Shown here: one piece after another, positions 23,576-31,816 of the stretch
Numbering within the stretch: the first letter of the stretch is position 1
Layout of the letters: each line of letters opens with the position of its first letter
Assembly: GCA_017455605.1 (NCBI GenBank)
Contig: JAFSZO010000028.1
Span: 1-39,904, forward strand
Origin: Clostridia bacterium
Lineage (GTDB): Bacteria > Bacillota > Clostridia > Christensenellales > CAG-1252
Length of the DNA: 39,904 nucleotides
Reading direction: 5' to 3'
The notes under the pieces: model-generated
What the model was told of the DNA's origin: nothing
Seen by the model: the letters and a program-made list of their open reading frames with translations, nothing else
The model's database searches: none
Translations under genes and position numbers: made by a program

Positions 23576-25008
23576 AGAAGCGGCTGTTCGTGCTGATCAC
23601 GATCGCGCTTTGCGCGTTGTTTCTCGCGTCTTGCGGCGATGGGAAGAATACCCTCGAACCATCGACGAAGGATCCCTGCGTTCACGAATGGTCGTTGACC
23701 TCTTTCGTAACGGAGGAGACCGAGATGCCGTTTGCGGCGCGCTATACTTGTTCAAAATGCGGCGAAATCGTGGTGAAGTCGTTTACCTACGATGAGATCG
23801 AGATCCCTCTCGTCTCGGTCACGGGAGATCTGTCGGGTTTTGTCTCGGAGTCGGGAGATATCGACAGAGAGATCAAGATCCCCGTCGCGTTATCCTATCA
23901 AAGCACATCGATCACCTTGGACTGTGCCGCCACCTTGAAACTGCAAGGGAAGAGCAGCCGTAGCGAACCCAAAAAGAACTTTTCCGTTAACTTGCTCGAT
24001 GCGGAGTCGGGAGAGAAGAAGGACGTCGCCTTCGACGAGGCTTGGGGCGAAGGGAACAAGTACGTTCTGAAAGCGAATTATTCCGAGCCGTCCGCCGTGA
24101 GAAACGTCGCGTTGTCTGCGCTCTACGGGCAGATGGCGCACGGAAGGGACCTCTCGGATCATTATACCGATCTCGTGAATTGCGGCGCCGTGGACGGATA
24201 CCCCGTTCTTTTCTATGTGAACGGTCAGTATCATGGGCTCTATAATTGGGTCATTCGCAAGGATAAATGGCTCTTCGGAATGGGGGATGAGAACGCCGGT
24301 GAGGCGGTGCTTGAGGGCTCCGACGTGGATGTTTTGAGAAGCGAAGAGGGGGTCGTCATGCTCCCCGACGGAATGCGCTCCGACAAGAGCTGGGAAGAGG
24401 AATACGTCAACGAGAATTACGATGAGGAAGGATGGGCGGAAGAGTCGTTCAACGAGATGCTCTTTGCCATCCGTGATGCCGCCCCGAGTGTACTGCGTGA
24501 GACGATCACCGAATATGTTGAACTCGAGAGGACGCTTGACGTAATGTTGTTCAATTGCGTATTCGGTTATGACGACGGGATCGGTGGCAACCAGGTATGG
24601 TGCACCTTCGACGGCAAGAAATGGGCACCCATTGCGTACGATTTGGATCGTACGTTGGGAAGAAGCGGAAATTGCCCGATGGATCCGGATGAAGATATTG
24701 CTTCTTTGATCCCGCAAAACGTTCTATATGACAAGATCGTAAACGCTTATTTTGAAGAGATTGCCGCGAGGTATTCGTCATTGAGAAAGAGTGTATTTAC
24801 GACTGAAAACGTGTTGTCCGTTATCCGCGAGAAACTCCGCGGTGTGGATGACCGCTATTTTCTCGCAGAACTTGAAAAATGGCCGGACGCCCTCTGGCGA
24901 GAATGCGAGGGGAGCGAAGAGATCACGGGCTTTGCAGCGGAACTGGGATTCATCGAAGAGTATTTGGAGGCGCGCTTTGCCTGTTGCGACGCCTATTTCG
25001 TCGGCTGA
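23572..25008 (+). CDS. CotH-like protein kinase, lipoprotein
   Basis: A 478-aa exported lipoprotein: a basic start, a hydrophobic core and the lipobox LASC (Cys at residue 22). A small segment with CSKCG follows. From about residue 115 the CotH pattern is visible: LQGKSSRSEPKKNFSV, KYVLKANYSEPSAVRNVAL, VNGQYHGLYNWVI and WAPIAYDLDRTLG, whose Asp pair fits the metal-binding residues of CotH kinases. CotH phosphorylates spore-coat proteins in Bacillus; here a lipoprotein signal suggests action outside the membrane, so a coat role is uncertain. It overlaps the Dus gene by 4 bp. The second half of the gene is visibly less GC-rich than its neighbours. Confidence 0.82.
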   Translation: MKKRLFVLITIALCALFLASCGDGKNTLEPSTKDPCVHEWSLTSFVTEETEMPFAARYTCSKCGEIVVKSFTYDEIEIPLVSVTGDLSGFVSESGDIDREIKIPVALSYQSTSITLDCAATLKLQGKSSRSEPKKNFSVNLLDAESGEKKDVAFDEAWGEGNKYVLKANYSEPSAVRNVALSALYGQMAHGRDLSDHYTDLVNCGAVDGYPVLFYVNGQYHGLYNWVIRKDKWLFGMGDENAGEAVLEGSDVDVLRSEEGVVMLPDGMRSDKSWEEEYVNENYDEEGWAEESFNEMLFAIRDAAPSVLRETITEYVELERTLDVMLFNCVFGYDDGIGGNQVWCTFDGKKWAPIAYDLDRTLGRSGNCPMDPDEDIASLIPQNVLYDKIVNAYFEEIAARYSSLRKSVFTTENVLSVIREKLRGVDDRYFLAELEKWPDALWRECEGSEEITGFAAELGFIEEYLEARFACCDAYFVG

Positions 25009-25032
25009 TCCGAAAAAAACGGCATTCGAAGG

Positions 25033-25059
25033 AGCCTCTCGCGTTTTGAGAGGCTTTTT
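25033..25059 (+). terminator. Intrinsic terminator ending the spoVT-cotH unit
   Basis: AGCCTCTC and GAGAGGCT form an 8-bp stem with loop GCGTTTT, followed by TTTT. Confidence 0.88.
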
Positions 25060-25084
25060 GCGTGGGTAAAATGTGTGATTTCGT

Positions 25085-25114
25085 TTTACAATCGCGCGCG
25101 CGGAGGCGTATAAT
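25085..25114 (+). promoter_or_regulatory. Promoter of the pgk-tpiA-gpmI operon
   Basis: TTTACA (25085-25090), 18 bp, TATAAT (25109-25114). The predicted start near 25121 gives a leader of about 25 nt to the ATG at 25147, with GTGAGGTG as ribosome binding site. Confidence 0.7.
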
Positions 25115-25146
25115 AAAGGAAATAAAACTCTATGTGAGGTGTTTCT

Positions 25147-26460
25147 ATGGACAAACTTACCGTAAAAGACATTGACGTAAAAGGCAAGAGGTGCCTCGTT
25201 CGCGTGGATTTCAACGTCCCGATGAAGGACGGCGTGATCACCGACGAGAACCGTATCAACGGCGCGCTCCCCACGATCAAGTATCTCGTGGATCAGGGTG
25301 CGAAGGTCATCCTCTGCTCCCACATGGGCAAGCCGCACAACGTGCTGTCCGAGGGATGGGGACTGAATAAGAAGGAAAAGGCGAAGCTTGAGGCTCTGCC
25401 CGAGGCGGAGCGTCCCGCCGCCGAAGCGGAGATGATGGCAAAAGCCGCGAAGGACAGGACCAAGCTCTCCCTGAAGCCGGTCGCCGTCGCTCTGTCCGCC
25501 AAGCTCGGACAAGAGGTCAAGATGAGCGACGATTTCGTCGGTCCCTGCTCGGATAAGCTCGTCGCGGAGATCAAGGACGGCGAAGTGGTCCTCCTCGAGA
25601 ACACCCGTTTCGACAAGGGCGAGGAGAAGAGGGACGAAGCTCTCTGCAAAAAGCTCGCCTCGTACTGCGACGTGTACGTGAACGACGCGTTCGGCACCGC
25701 GCACCGCTCGCACGCGACCACCGCGGCGATCGTGGAGTACGGTTTCGTGAAGACCGCGGTCTGCGGCTTCCTGATCGAGAAGGAGCTGTCCGTGATGGCG
25801 GACACCCTCGAGCATCCCGCTCGTCCCTTCGTGGCGATCCTCGGCGGCGCCAAGGTCGCGGACAAGCTGAACGTCATCGACAACCTGCTCAACAAGTGCG
25901 ACACCCTGATCGTGGGCGGCGGCATGAGCTACACCTTCCTCAAGGCGATGGGCTACGAGGTCGGCACCTCCCTCCTCGACGAGACCAAGATCGACTACTG
26001 CAAGGAGATGCTCGCCAAGGCGGAGAAGCTCGGCAAGAAGTTCCTCCTGCCCGTGGACGTCGTGACGACGGCGGAATTCCCCGAGCCGATCGACGCGGAG
26101 ATCGAGACCAAGGTCTTCGATCGTGACAAGATCCCCGCGGACAGAATGGGCATGGACATCGGGCCCAAGACCCGCGCCCTCTATGCCGATGCGGTCGCCG
26201 GTGCGAAGTCGGTCATTTGGAACGGCCCGATGGGCGTCTTTGAGAATCCGATCCTCGCGGCGGGCACGATGAGCGTCGCCAAGGCGCTCGCGGACGCGAA
26301 GGACGCGATCACCATCATCGGCGGCGGCGACAGCGCGGCGGCGGTGGCGCAGCTCGGTTTCGCGGACAAGATGACCCACATCTCGACGGGCGGCGGCGCG
26401 AGCCTCGAGCTCTTCGAAGGTAAGGTGCTCCCGGGTATCGCCTGCCTGAACAACAAGTAA
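25147..26460 (+). CDS. pgk: Phosphoglycerate kinase
   Basis: Cytoplasmic glycolytic enzyme transferring phosphate from 1,3-bisphosphoglycerate to [11 protein letters not shown] and [11 protein letters not shown] near the N-terminus, [28 protein letters not shown] and the C-terminal GGGDSAAAV and STGGGASLE are all present. At 437 aa it is about 40 residues longer than usual. The excess lies after SHMGKP (about residues 65-105, including [20 protein letters not shown]), where the loop before the next conserved block is expanded with charged and Ala-rich residues. First gene of a three-gene glycolytic operon; gap and enolase are not in the window. Confidence 0.98.
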   Translation: MDKLTVKDIDVKGKRCLVRVDFNVPMKDGVITDENRINGALPTIKYLVDQGAKVILCSHMGKPHNVLSEGWGLNKKEKAKLEALPEAERPAAEAEMMAKAAKDRTKLSLKPVAVALSAKLGQEVKMSDDFVGPCSDKLVAEIKDGEVVLLENTRFDKGEEKRDEALCKKLASYCDVYVNDAFGTAHRSHATTAAIVEYGFVKTAVCGFLIEKELSVMADTLEHPARPFVAILGGAKVADKLNVIDNLLNKCDTLIVGGGMSYTFLKAMGYEVGTSLLDETKIDYCKEMLAKAEKLGKKFLLPVDVVTTAEFPEPIDAEIETKVFDRDKIPADRMGMDIGPKTRALYADAVAGAKSVIWNGPMGVFENPILAAGTMSVAKALADAKDAITIIGGGDSAAAVAQLGFADKMTHISTGGGASLELFEGKVLPGIACLNNK

Positions 26461-26496
26461 AAAACGGCTTTTGCCGAAAAAAGAGAGGTATAAAAG

Positions 26497-27243
26497 ATGA
26501 GAACTCCTATCATTGCGGGTAACTGGAAAATGAATAACACGATCGCGGCGACCAAGGCGCTCGTGACCGAGCTGATCCCCCTCGTGAAAGACGCGAAGGC
26601 GGAGGTCGTGATCTGCACCCCCTACACCGATCTCGCGACTGCGGTCGAACTGACCAAGGGCACGAACATCAAGGTCGGCGCGGAGAACGTGCACTGGGCG
26701 GAAAAGGGCGCTTTCACCGGCGAGATCTCCGCGGATATGCTGGTCGAGCTGGGCGTGACCTACGTCATCATCGGTCACAGCGAGCGCAGGCAGTACTTCG
26801 GCGAGACCGATCAGACGGTCAACGCCCGCGTCAAGGCTGCCCTCGCCAAAGGGCTGAAGCCCATCATCTGCGTGGGTGAGACCCTCGAGGAGCGCGAAGG
26901 CGGTTTGGTCGAGGAGGTCCTCGTCCGTCAGACCACCGAGGCGCTCAAGGACATCGCGAAGGAAGAACTCGCGAATATCGTCATCGCCTACGAGCCCGTT
27001 TGGGCGATCGGCACCGGCAAGACCGCGACCGCCGAAGTGGCGAACGACACCATCAAGATCATCCGCGACACCGTCGCGAAGCTGTACGACAAGGCGACCG
27101 CGGAGGCGCTCCGCATCCAGTACGGCGGCTCGATGAACCCGAAGAACGTCAAGGAACTCATGGCGATGCCCGAGATCGACGGCGGGCTCATCGGCGGCGC
27201 CAGCCTCAAGGCTCCCGACTTCAGCCTCGTCGTGAACTATTGA
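26497..27243 (+). CDS. tpiA: Triosephosphate isomerase
   Basis: Interconverts dihydroxyacetone phosphate and glyceraldehyde 3-phosphate. The 248-aa product has the catalytic Lys in GNWKMN, His94 in GHSERR and Glu166 in AYEPVWAIGTGKTA, plus the phosphate-gripping GGSMNPKN and GGLIGGASLK. AGAGAGGT lies 9 nt before the ATG. The 36-bp gap after pgk contains a small CGGC-tttt-GCCG hairpin without a T-run on this strand, which could be a processing or attenuation site. gpmI follows after 3 bp. Confidence 0.98.
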   Translation: MRTPIIAGNWKMNNTIAATKALVTELIPLVKDAKAEVVICTPYTDLATAVELTKGTNIKVGAENVHWAEKGAFTGEISADMLVELGVTYVIIGHSERRQYFGETDQTVNARVKAALAKGLKPIICVGETLEEREGGLVEEVLVRQTTEALKDIAKEELANIVIAYEPVWAIGTGKTATAEVANDTIKIIRDTVAKLYDKATAEALRIQYGGSMNPKNVKELMAMPEIDGGLIGGASLKAPDFSLVVNY

Positions 27244-27246
27244 TCT

Positions 27247-28794
27247 ATGGCGAAACTCCACGCGATCGTCATTATGGACGGCTTCGGGATCAATCCCGAA
27301 GTGAAAGGCAACGCGATCAAGCAGGCGGGTACCCCCTTCATCGACTATCTGATGAAGACCTACCCGACGACGCAGATCGGCGCGAGCGGACTGTCCGTAG
27401 GTCTCCCCGACGGGCAGATGGGCAACAGTGAAGTCGGACATACGAACATCGGCGCGGGCAGGGTGGTCTATCAGGAACTCACCCGCATCACCCTCGCCGT
27501 GCAGGACGGTTCGATCGGGAGTAATCCCGCCATCGTCGCCGCGATGGACAACGCGAAGGACGGCAAGGCTCTCCACTTGATGGGGCTCCTGTCGTCGGGC
27601 GGCGTGCACAGTCACATCGACCACCTCTTCGGACTCCTGAAGGCGGCGAAGGAACGCGGCGTAGAAAAGGTCTATCTTCATTGCTTTATGGACGGACGCG
27701 ACGTCTCCCCGACCAGCGGCGTAGGCTTTATGCAGGAGCTCGTCGACTATATCAAATCGATCGACAGCCCCGCGAAGGTCGCCACCATCACGGGCAGATT
27801 CTACGCGATGGACCGCGACAACGCTTGGGACAGGGTGCAGAAGGCGTACGATATGATGACCCTCGGCGAGGGCATCAAGGAGACCGATCCCGTCGCGGCG
27901 ATGCGGCATAGCTATGCGAACGACAAGACCGACGAATTCGTGCTGCCGACCGTTATCACCGATGCGGCGGGCGATCCCGTCGGCAAGGTCAAGGCAGGGG
28001 ACAGCATCGTCTTCTACAACTTCCGCCCCGACCGCGCGCGTCAGATCACGCAGGCATTCATCTATCCCGATTTCTCCTCTTTTGAGAGGAAGACGGGATT
28101 TCTCGCGCCGAAGTACGTCTCGATGACGAGCTACAAGGCGGAGTTCGAGCCCTATCTCGACGTGGCGTTCAAGCCCACGGGGCTCGAAAATACCTTCGGC
28201 GAGTATATCTCCAAACAGGGCTTCAAGCAGCTCCGCATTGCGGAGACGCAGAAGTACGCGCATGTGACCTTCTTCTTCAACGGCGGCAACGAGACTCCCT
28301 ACGCGGGAGAGGACAGGGTGCTGATCCCCTCGCCGAACGTCGAGACCTTCGACATGAAGCCGGAAATGAGCGCGCCCGAGATCACGGACAAGGCGATCGA
28401 GCTGATCCGCGAAAAGAAGTACGACGTGATGGTGCTGAACTACGCCAACTGCGATATGGTCGGACACACCGGCATTATGGATGCGGCGATGAAAGCGGTC
28501 ACCACGGTGGACGCCTCCGTCAAGCGCTTGATCGAGGCGATCCTCGAGGCGGGCGGCATGGCGATCGTCACCGCCGACCACGGAAATGCCGACGTCATGA
28601 TCGCGGAGGACGGCTCCCCGATGACGGCGCACTCCTTGAACCCCGTGCCCTTCATCTTGGTGGACGACCGCTACAAGGGCAGGTCGCTCGCCTCGGGCGG
28701 CGTGCTGGCGGATATCACCCCGACTTTGCTCGACGTGATGGGCGTGGCGCAACCTGCCGAAATGACGGGTCGCTCGCTGATCGAGAAAGCGTAA
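27247..28794 (+). CDS. gpmI: 2,3-bisphosphoglycerate-independent phosphoglycerate mutase
   Basis: A 515-aa manganese-dependent enzyme of the alkaline phosphatase superfamily converting 3- to 2-phosphoglycerate. IMDGFGI holds the first metal-binding Asp (residue 11), GNSEVGHTNIGAG carries the phosphorylated Ser (about 61), VYLHCFMDGRDVSP and YAMDRDNAWDR form the inserted phosphotransferase domain, and NYANCDMVGHTG and TADHGNAD supply the second metal site. It is the last gene of the glycolytic operon; the coding end runs into a copy of the CGTAC core hairpin. Confidence 0.98.
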   Translation: MAKLHAIVIMDGFGINPEVKGNAIKQAGTPFIDYLMKTYPTTQIGASGLSVGLPDGQMGNSEVGHTNIGAGRVVYQELTRITLAVQDGSIGSNPAIVAAMDNAKDGKALHLMGLLSSGGVHSHIDHLFGLLKAAKERGVEKVYLHCFMDGRDVSPTSGVGFMQELVDYIKSIDSPAKVATITGRFYAMDRDNAWDRVQKAYDMMTLGEGIKETDPVAAMRHSYANDKTDEFVLPTVITDAAGDPVGKVKAGDSIVFYNFRPDRARQITQAFIYPDFSSFERKTGFLAPKYVSMTSYKAEFEPYLDVAFKPTGLENTFGEYISKQGFKQLRIAETQKYAHVTFFFNGGNETPYAGEDRVLIPSPNVETFDMKPEMSAPEITDKAIELIREKKYDVMVLNYANCDMVGHTGIMDAAMKAVTTVDASVKRLIEAILEAGGMAIVTADHGNADVMIAEDGSPMTAHSLNPVPFILVDDRYKGRSLASGGVLADITPTLLDVMGVAQPAEMTGRSLIEKA

Positions 28795-28822
28795 GCAGCC
28801 CTATCCTTCACTACCACTACGA

Positions 28823-28861
28823 GGGGGAGCAGTTACGTACGCGGAGTACGCGCCTGCTCCC
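28823..28861 (+). repeat. Core hairpin of the 125-bp element family, copy E
   Basis: CGTAC-gcgga-GTACG at 28836-28850, enclosed by a perfect GGGAGCAG/CTGCTCCC stem. GTACGCGCCTGCTC is identical to copy D on its minus strand. CGATCGA occurs at 28903-28909, about where the family end is expected, but a full terminal inverted repeat would reach into gpmI and pairs poorly, so this copy is called only as a core. Confidence 0.65.
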
Positions 28862-28932
28862 TCTCTTCGAGAAGGGCGCGGCACCGCCCCGCCTACCTGC
28901 GGCGATCGACCGACACATTACAAAGGAGAAGC

Positions 28933-29619
28933 ATGAAGATCCTCTTTTTCGATCTGGAGAACGCCACCTCCAAGGGCGGCGCGAAGATCTGCGAATTCGG
29001 ATACGTCGTCACCGACGGATCTTTCTCCGTCACGGAGCGCGGAAACTATATCATCAATCCGAACATTCGCCACGACGAATGGGATTGGTACGTCGTCAGG
29101 AAGGTGCTCACGAGGAAAAAGAACGAGTACACGAAGCAGCCGACTTTCAAGGATTTTTATCCGCAGATCAGGGACTTGATCCTTTCGGCGTACTACGTCG
29201 TCGGGCATTCTCTCGACGGCGACGCGAAGGCGATCAACGGCGAATGCACCCGTTACGATCTGCCCGCCATCGATTACGACTATCTCGACGAGCGAGACGT
29301 CTTCCTGCTCTTTACGGATACGAAACAGCAACGCTCGGTCGCGAATATCCTCGTGGACCTCGGGGTGGAGGGCGATACGACGGAGCACGACGCCGAAGCC
29401 GACGCCTACAATACCATGATCGGGTTTCGGGCGATGCTCGAGCGCAGCGGACTGTCCCTCGAGGACTTTTGTCGGCGGTACGCGGCGGCGAAGGGCAGGA
29501 GCGAAAACTATCGGGTGATCTTGCAGGGCAAGAAGAACAAGACGAGGAGGCACAGGAGCAGGGCGCATCACGGCGAGCGGACCGAGAAGCCTGCTTCCCC
29601 GAGAAACGGTAACGCCTGA
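28933..29619 (+). CDS. DEDDh-type 3'-5' exonuclease
   Basis: A 228-aa nuclease of the RNase T/DnaQ superfamily. Exo I is FFDLENAT (Asp7, Glu9), Exo II is VGHSLDGD with its Asp near residue 98, and Exo III is HDAEADAY with His at about residue 152 and the final Asp a few positions later, so the four acidic residues and the His are present. It removes nucleotides from 3' ends; whether DNA or RNA is its substrate cannot be told. The last 35 residues are strongly basic (KKNKTRRHRSRAHH) and could bind nucleic acid. AAAGGAG lies 6 nt before the ATG. It is a single-gene unit with its own terminator. Confidence 0.85.
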   Translation: MKILFFDLENATSKGGAKICEFGYVVTDGSFSVTERGNYIINPNIRHDEWDWYVVRKVLTRKKNEYTKQPTFKDFYPQIRDLILSAYYVVGHSLDGDAKAINGECTRYDLPAIDYDYLDERDVFLLFTDTKQQRSVANILVDLGVEGDTTEHDAEADAYNTMIGFRAMLERSGLSLEDFCRRYAAAKGRSENYRVILQGKKNKTRRHRSRAHHGERTEKPASPRNGNA

Positions 29620-29642
29620 GGTGGGATCCCCGCCTCTTTTTT
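29618..29642 (+). terminator. Intrinsic terminator of the exonuclease gene
   Basis: GAGGTGGG (29618-29625) and CCCGCCTC (29629-29636) form an 8-bp stem with one G-U pair and a 3-nt loop, followed by TTTTTT. It begins inside the stop codon. Confidence 0.85.
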
Positions 29643-29733
29643 ATCGCAAACGCGAAACGAAGCGCAACGAAAGAAGTATCCCGTCAAGGGACTGCGTAGG
29701 GAGAAATGCGGATGCGGAATAGGGAAACGAGAT

Positions 29734-29994
29734 TTACAAGGACTTAAAACCCGAATAGATAAAAGCCAATCCGAAACGGGCGATCAAGTAAGCGAAATAA
29801 ATCAAGGGGATCACGATAAAAACGATGATGGCAAATAGGAGCAGACACAGCGCAACGATGCGAAAGGTGTGTGCGCGGGGCGGACGAATGCCTCCTCTTT
29901 TTTTACTGCGGACAAACAAAACGATCGCCACGATGAGGGCAAGACCGGCAATGGGCATCAAGAATAGGCTGTCAACGAAGATCAAGGTTTCCAT
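29734..29994 (-). CDS. Small membrane protein, probably translated from a leaderless mRNA
   Basis: An 86-aa protein with two or three hydrophobic segments (LMPIAGLALIVAIVLFV, FRIVALCLLLFAIIVFIVIPLIYFAYL) separated by a basic loop (RSKKRGGIRPPRAH). No family recognised. The first ATG has no Shine-Dalgarno, but a near-consensus promoter ends 9 nt upstream, which fits a leaderless transcript. GC content is clearly lower than in the neighbours, partly explained by hydrophobic codons. The short interval 29643-29733 beyond its stop holds only a few degenerate GATGCG/GAATAG-like repeats. Confidence 0.62.
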   Translation of the reverse strand: METLIFVDSLFLMPIAGLALIVAIVLFVRSKKRGGIRPPRAHTFRIVALCLLLFAIIVFIVIPLIYFAYLIARFGLAFIYSGFKSL

Positions 29995-30003
29995 GTCGAT
30001 GGG

Positions 30004-30032
30004 ATTGTATCACGAAAACCACTTGATGTCAA
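30004..30032 (-). promoter_or_regulatory. Strong promoter for the small membrane protein
   Basis: On the minus strand, TTGACA (30032-30027), 17 bp and TACAAT (30009-30004) match the sigma-A consensus almost fully. Transcription should begin within about 2-4 nt of the ATG at 29994. Confidence 0.75.
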
Positions 30033-30068
30033 GGGTGGATCATCCTTATAACGGGGATCGGCATAATG

Positions 30069-30099
30069 AAAAACAGTCGAGCGTCGACTCGACTGTTTT
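30069..30099 (-). terminator. Intrinsic terminator of the SpoIIQ-like gene
   Basis: CAGTCGAG (30074-30081) and CTCGACTG (30088-30095) form an 8-bp stem with a 6-nt loop, flanked by A-runs on the left and T-runs on the right. It can therefore act in both directions. It lies 25 bp beyond the minus-strand stop at 30124. Confidence 0.85.
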
Positions 30100-30123
30100 C
30101 GTCCGAGATACTTTTTCCCGATA

Positions 30124-30798
30124 TCATTTATCCGTGCTCTCGAAGAAGAGGGTCGGGTCGACCTTTTCGCCTTCGGCGTTCCAGACCTCGAGGTGCAGGT
30201 GAGGTCCTTTGTGCTTCTCGAAGGTGCCCGTCTCGGCGATGTGCCCGATGACGTCTCCCTTCTTCACGTCTGCGCCGACCGATACCTTCACGTCGCTGCC
30301 GAGCAGACTGTAGACCGTCTTCATTCCGTTGCCGTGCAATACGACCACTTCGGTGCCTCGGAGGACGCTGGTCGTGATGCTCTCCACCTTGCCGTCATAG
30401 ACGCATTTCACCTCGGTGCCCGCCTCCGCCGCGACGTCGTAGGCTTCGTGCGTCGACCATTGGTTCAGCGTCGCGTTGTAGACCAAGGTGTCATTTGCAA
30501 AGACGCCCACTGTCTCCCCTTCGAGGGGCAGGTCAAAGAGCACTTCGTCGCTCGCAGTCGGCTCGTCTTTCGGTTCGTCGGTCGAGGTCGGCTTATCCGT
30601 CACATCCGTTTCGGTGTGCGACGGTTGCTCCTTCGCCGAGACGTCGATCGCGTTCTCGGTACCCTTTTGCCTGACGGCGTAGGTCACTGCGACCATCGTG
30701 GCGATGGCGATCACGCAGACGATCATAAGTATTAAGTAAAGATTCTTCTTGATAAATGCCGCGAATCTCGCGTTCTTGGGTTTGTTGGTTTTTTCCAT
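30124..30798 (-). CDS. spoIIQ: SpoIIQ-like M23 metallopeptidase, membrane-anchored
   Basis: A 224-aa protein; the start is the ATG at 30798 with GGAGG 8 nt upstream, not the more distant one at 30840. A basic N-terminus precedes one transmembrane segment (LYLILMIVCVIAIATMVAVTY, about residues 21-41 with flanks), then a Thr/Asp/Glu/Pro-rich linker and a C-terminal LytM domain. Zinc ligands are present: THEAYD supplies His and Asp, and GPHLHLE supplies the HxH. In Clostridia SpoIIQ keeps these ligands, while Bacillus SpoIIQ has lost one. SpoIIQ binds SpoIIIAH across the forespore membranes during engulfment. With no spoIIIA genes nearby, another M23 wall hydrolase is the alternative. Confidence 0.75.
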   Translation of the reverse strand: MEKTNKPKNARFAAFIKKNLYLILMIVCVIAIATMVAVTYAVRQKGTENAIDVSAKEQPSHTETDVTDKPTSTDEPKDEPTASDEVLFDLPLEGETVGVFANDTLVYNATLNQWSTHEAYDVAAEAGTEVKCVYDGKVESITTSVLRGTEVVVLHGNGMKTVYSLLGSDVKVSVGADVKKGDVIGHIAETGTFEKHKGPHLHLEVWNAEGEKVDPTLFFESTDK

Positions 30799-30901
30799 TT
30801 CTATACCTCCGTCACGGTAATTATGGACGGCGATCCGCAAGATATACGTCTGATCGAAAAAAGATTTTGCGCGGCGAGACGGTCGCTTTTCCCTAACTCT
30901 C

Positions 30902-30930
30902 TTGACTATATACTATAGATAAATTATAAT
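30902..30930 (+). promoter_or_regulatory. Promoter of the isomerase-shikimate operon
   Basis: TTGACT (30902-30907), 17 bp, TATAAT (30925-30930). The ATG at 30937 is only 6 nt beyond the -10 box, so the transcript should begin at or next to the A of the start codon. The 30841-30936 interval holds nothing else that I recognise. Confidence 0.78.
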
Positions 30931-30936
30931 AAATTC

Positions 30937-31815
30937 ATGAGAAAACTCAGTTTGTGCGGATACGGATATTATGATCGCGTGGGGGCGGAGAAGAGTTTTT
31001 CGCTCCTCGCCGAGACGGGGTTCGACGCGATGGACCTCTCGCTCTATCGCGGCAAGGAATTCCGCGACTTCGACCTCGGAGGGGACGGGAGCATCGAGAA
31101 GGAATGTGGGCGCATCCGTGCCTTGGCGGATCGCTACGGCGTCGAGATCGGACAGACGCACGCGCCTTTCGGCTATCGCGATCACGACTCGGACGTAGAG
31201 GAGATCCTCGAGACCTATCGCCGCTCGGCGATCGCGACTCGGACCCTCGGCGCGGACAAGATGGTCCTGCATCCGATCAAATTCAACGACTGCGTGGAGG
31301 GGCACCGTCAGCAAGAATGCTATGACCTCAACCTCCGCGTCTTCGAGCGGCTCGCCCCCATCCTGCGGGAATGCGGCGTCAAGGGTATGCTGGAGAATAT
31401 GTTCCTGAAGGTGGAGCGTCACGGCCTCCCCGTACTGCTTCCGACCATCTACTCGACGGCGGAGGAGCTGGTGCGCGCGGCGGACGCCCTCGGATAGGAT
31501 TACGGTTTTTGTTTGGACAGCGGGCACGCCTTGATCACGGGAGAGGATCTCCCGCAGATGGCGCGCGCGTTCGGCGATCGCCTCGGGGTCCTGCACCTGC
31601 ACGACAACGACGGCACGCGGGACGATCACCTGCCTCCCTATCTCGGCAAGCTCGACTTCGACGCGCTGATGCTTGCGCTGAAGGAGATCGGCTATGCGGG
31701 CAACCTGAATTTTGAGATCCATTTCGGCTACGTGCCGGAGGATCTCCTCGCGAGTCAGATGCGCTACGTCCGTGACGTCGGCGTACGGCTCCGCAAACTC
31801 TTGGACGGAGAATGA
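30937..31815 (+). pseudogene. Sugar phosphate isomerase/epimerase interrupted by an in-frame TAG
   Basis: Two parts in one frame make a complete xylose-isomerase-like TIM barrel (292 codons). Part one, 30937-31497, has GFDAMDLSLY, THAPFGY and KMVLHPIKFN. Part two, from 31498, continues with FCLDSGHALI, VLHLHDNDG and LNFEIHFGY, which carry the metal-binding residues of the family. A lone TAG at 31495-31497 separates them, between ADALG and DYGF, with no frameshift. Recent nonsense mutation, sequence error or readthrough are all possible. If terminated, part one lacks the metal site, so it would be inactive. The start has no Shine-Dalgarno and its promoter predicts a leaderless mRNA. The stop at 31815 is 1 bp before aroB. 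Confidence 0.8.
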
Positions 31816-31816
31816 T

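Noticed and set aside
26461-26496. Terminator between pgk and tpiA
   Set aside because: The CGGC-tttt-GCCG hairpin is followed by A-residues on the coding strand, so it would terminate only on the opposite strand; pgk and tpiA are probably cotranscribed.
24778-28752. A 1324-codon minus-strand open frame
   Set aside because: It is antisense to pgk, tpiA and gpmI, is His/Arg/Asp-rich as expected for the shadow of GC-rich genes, and has no ribosome binding site.
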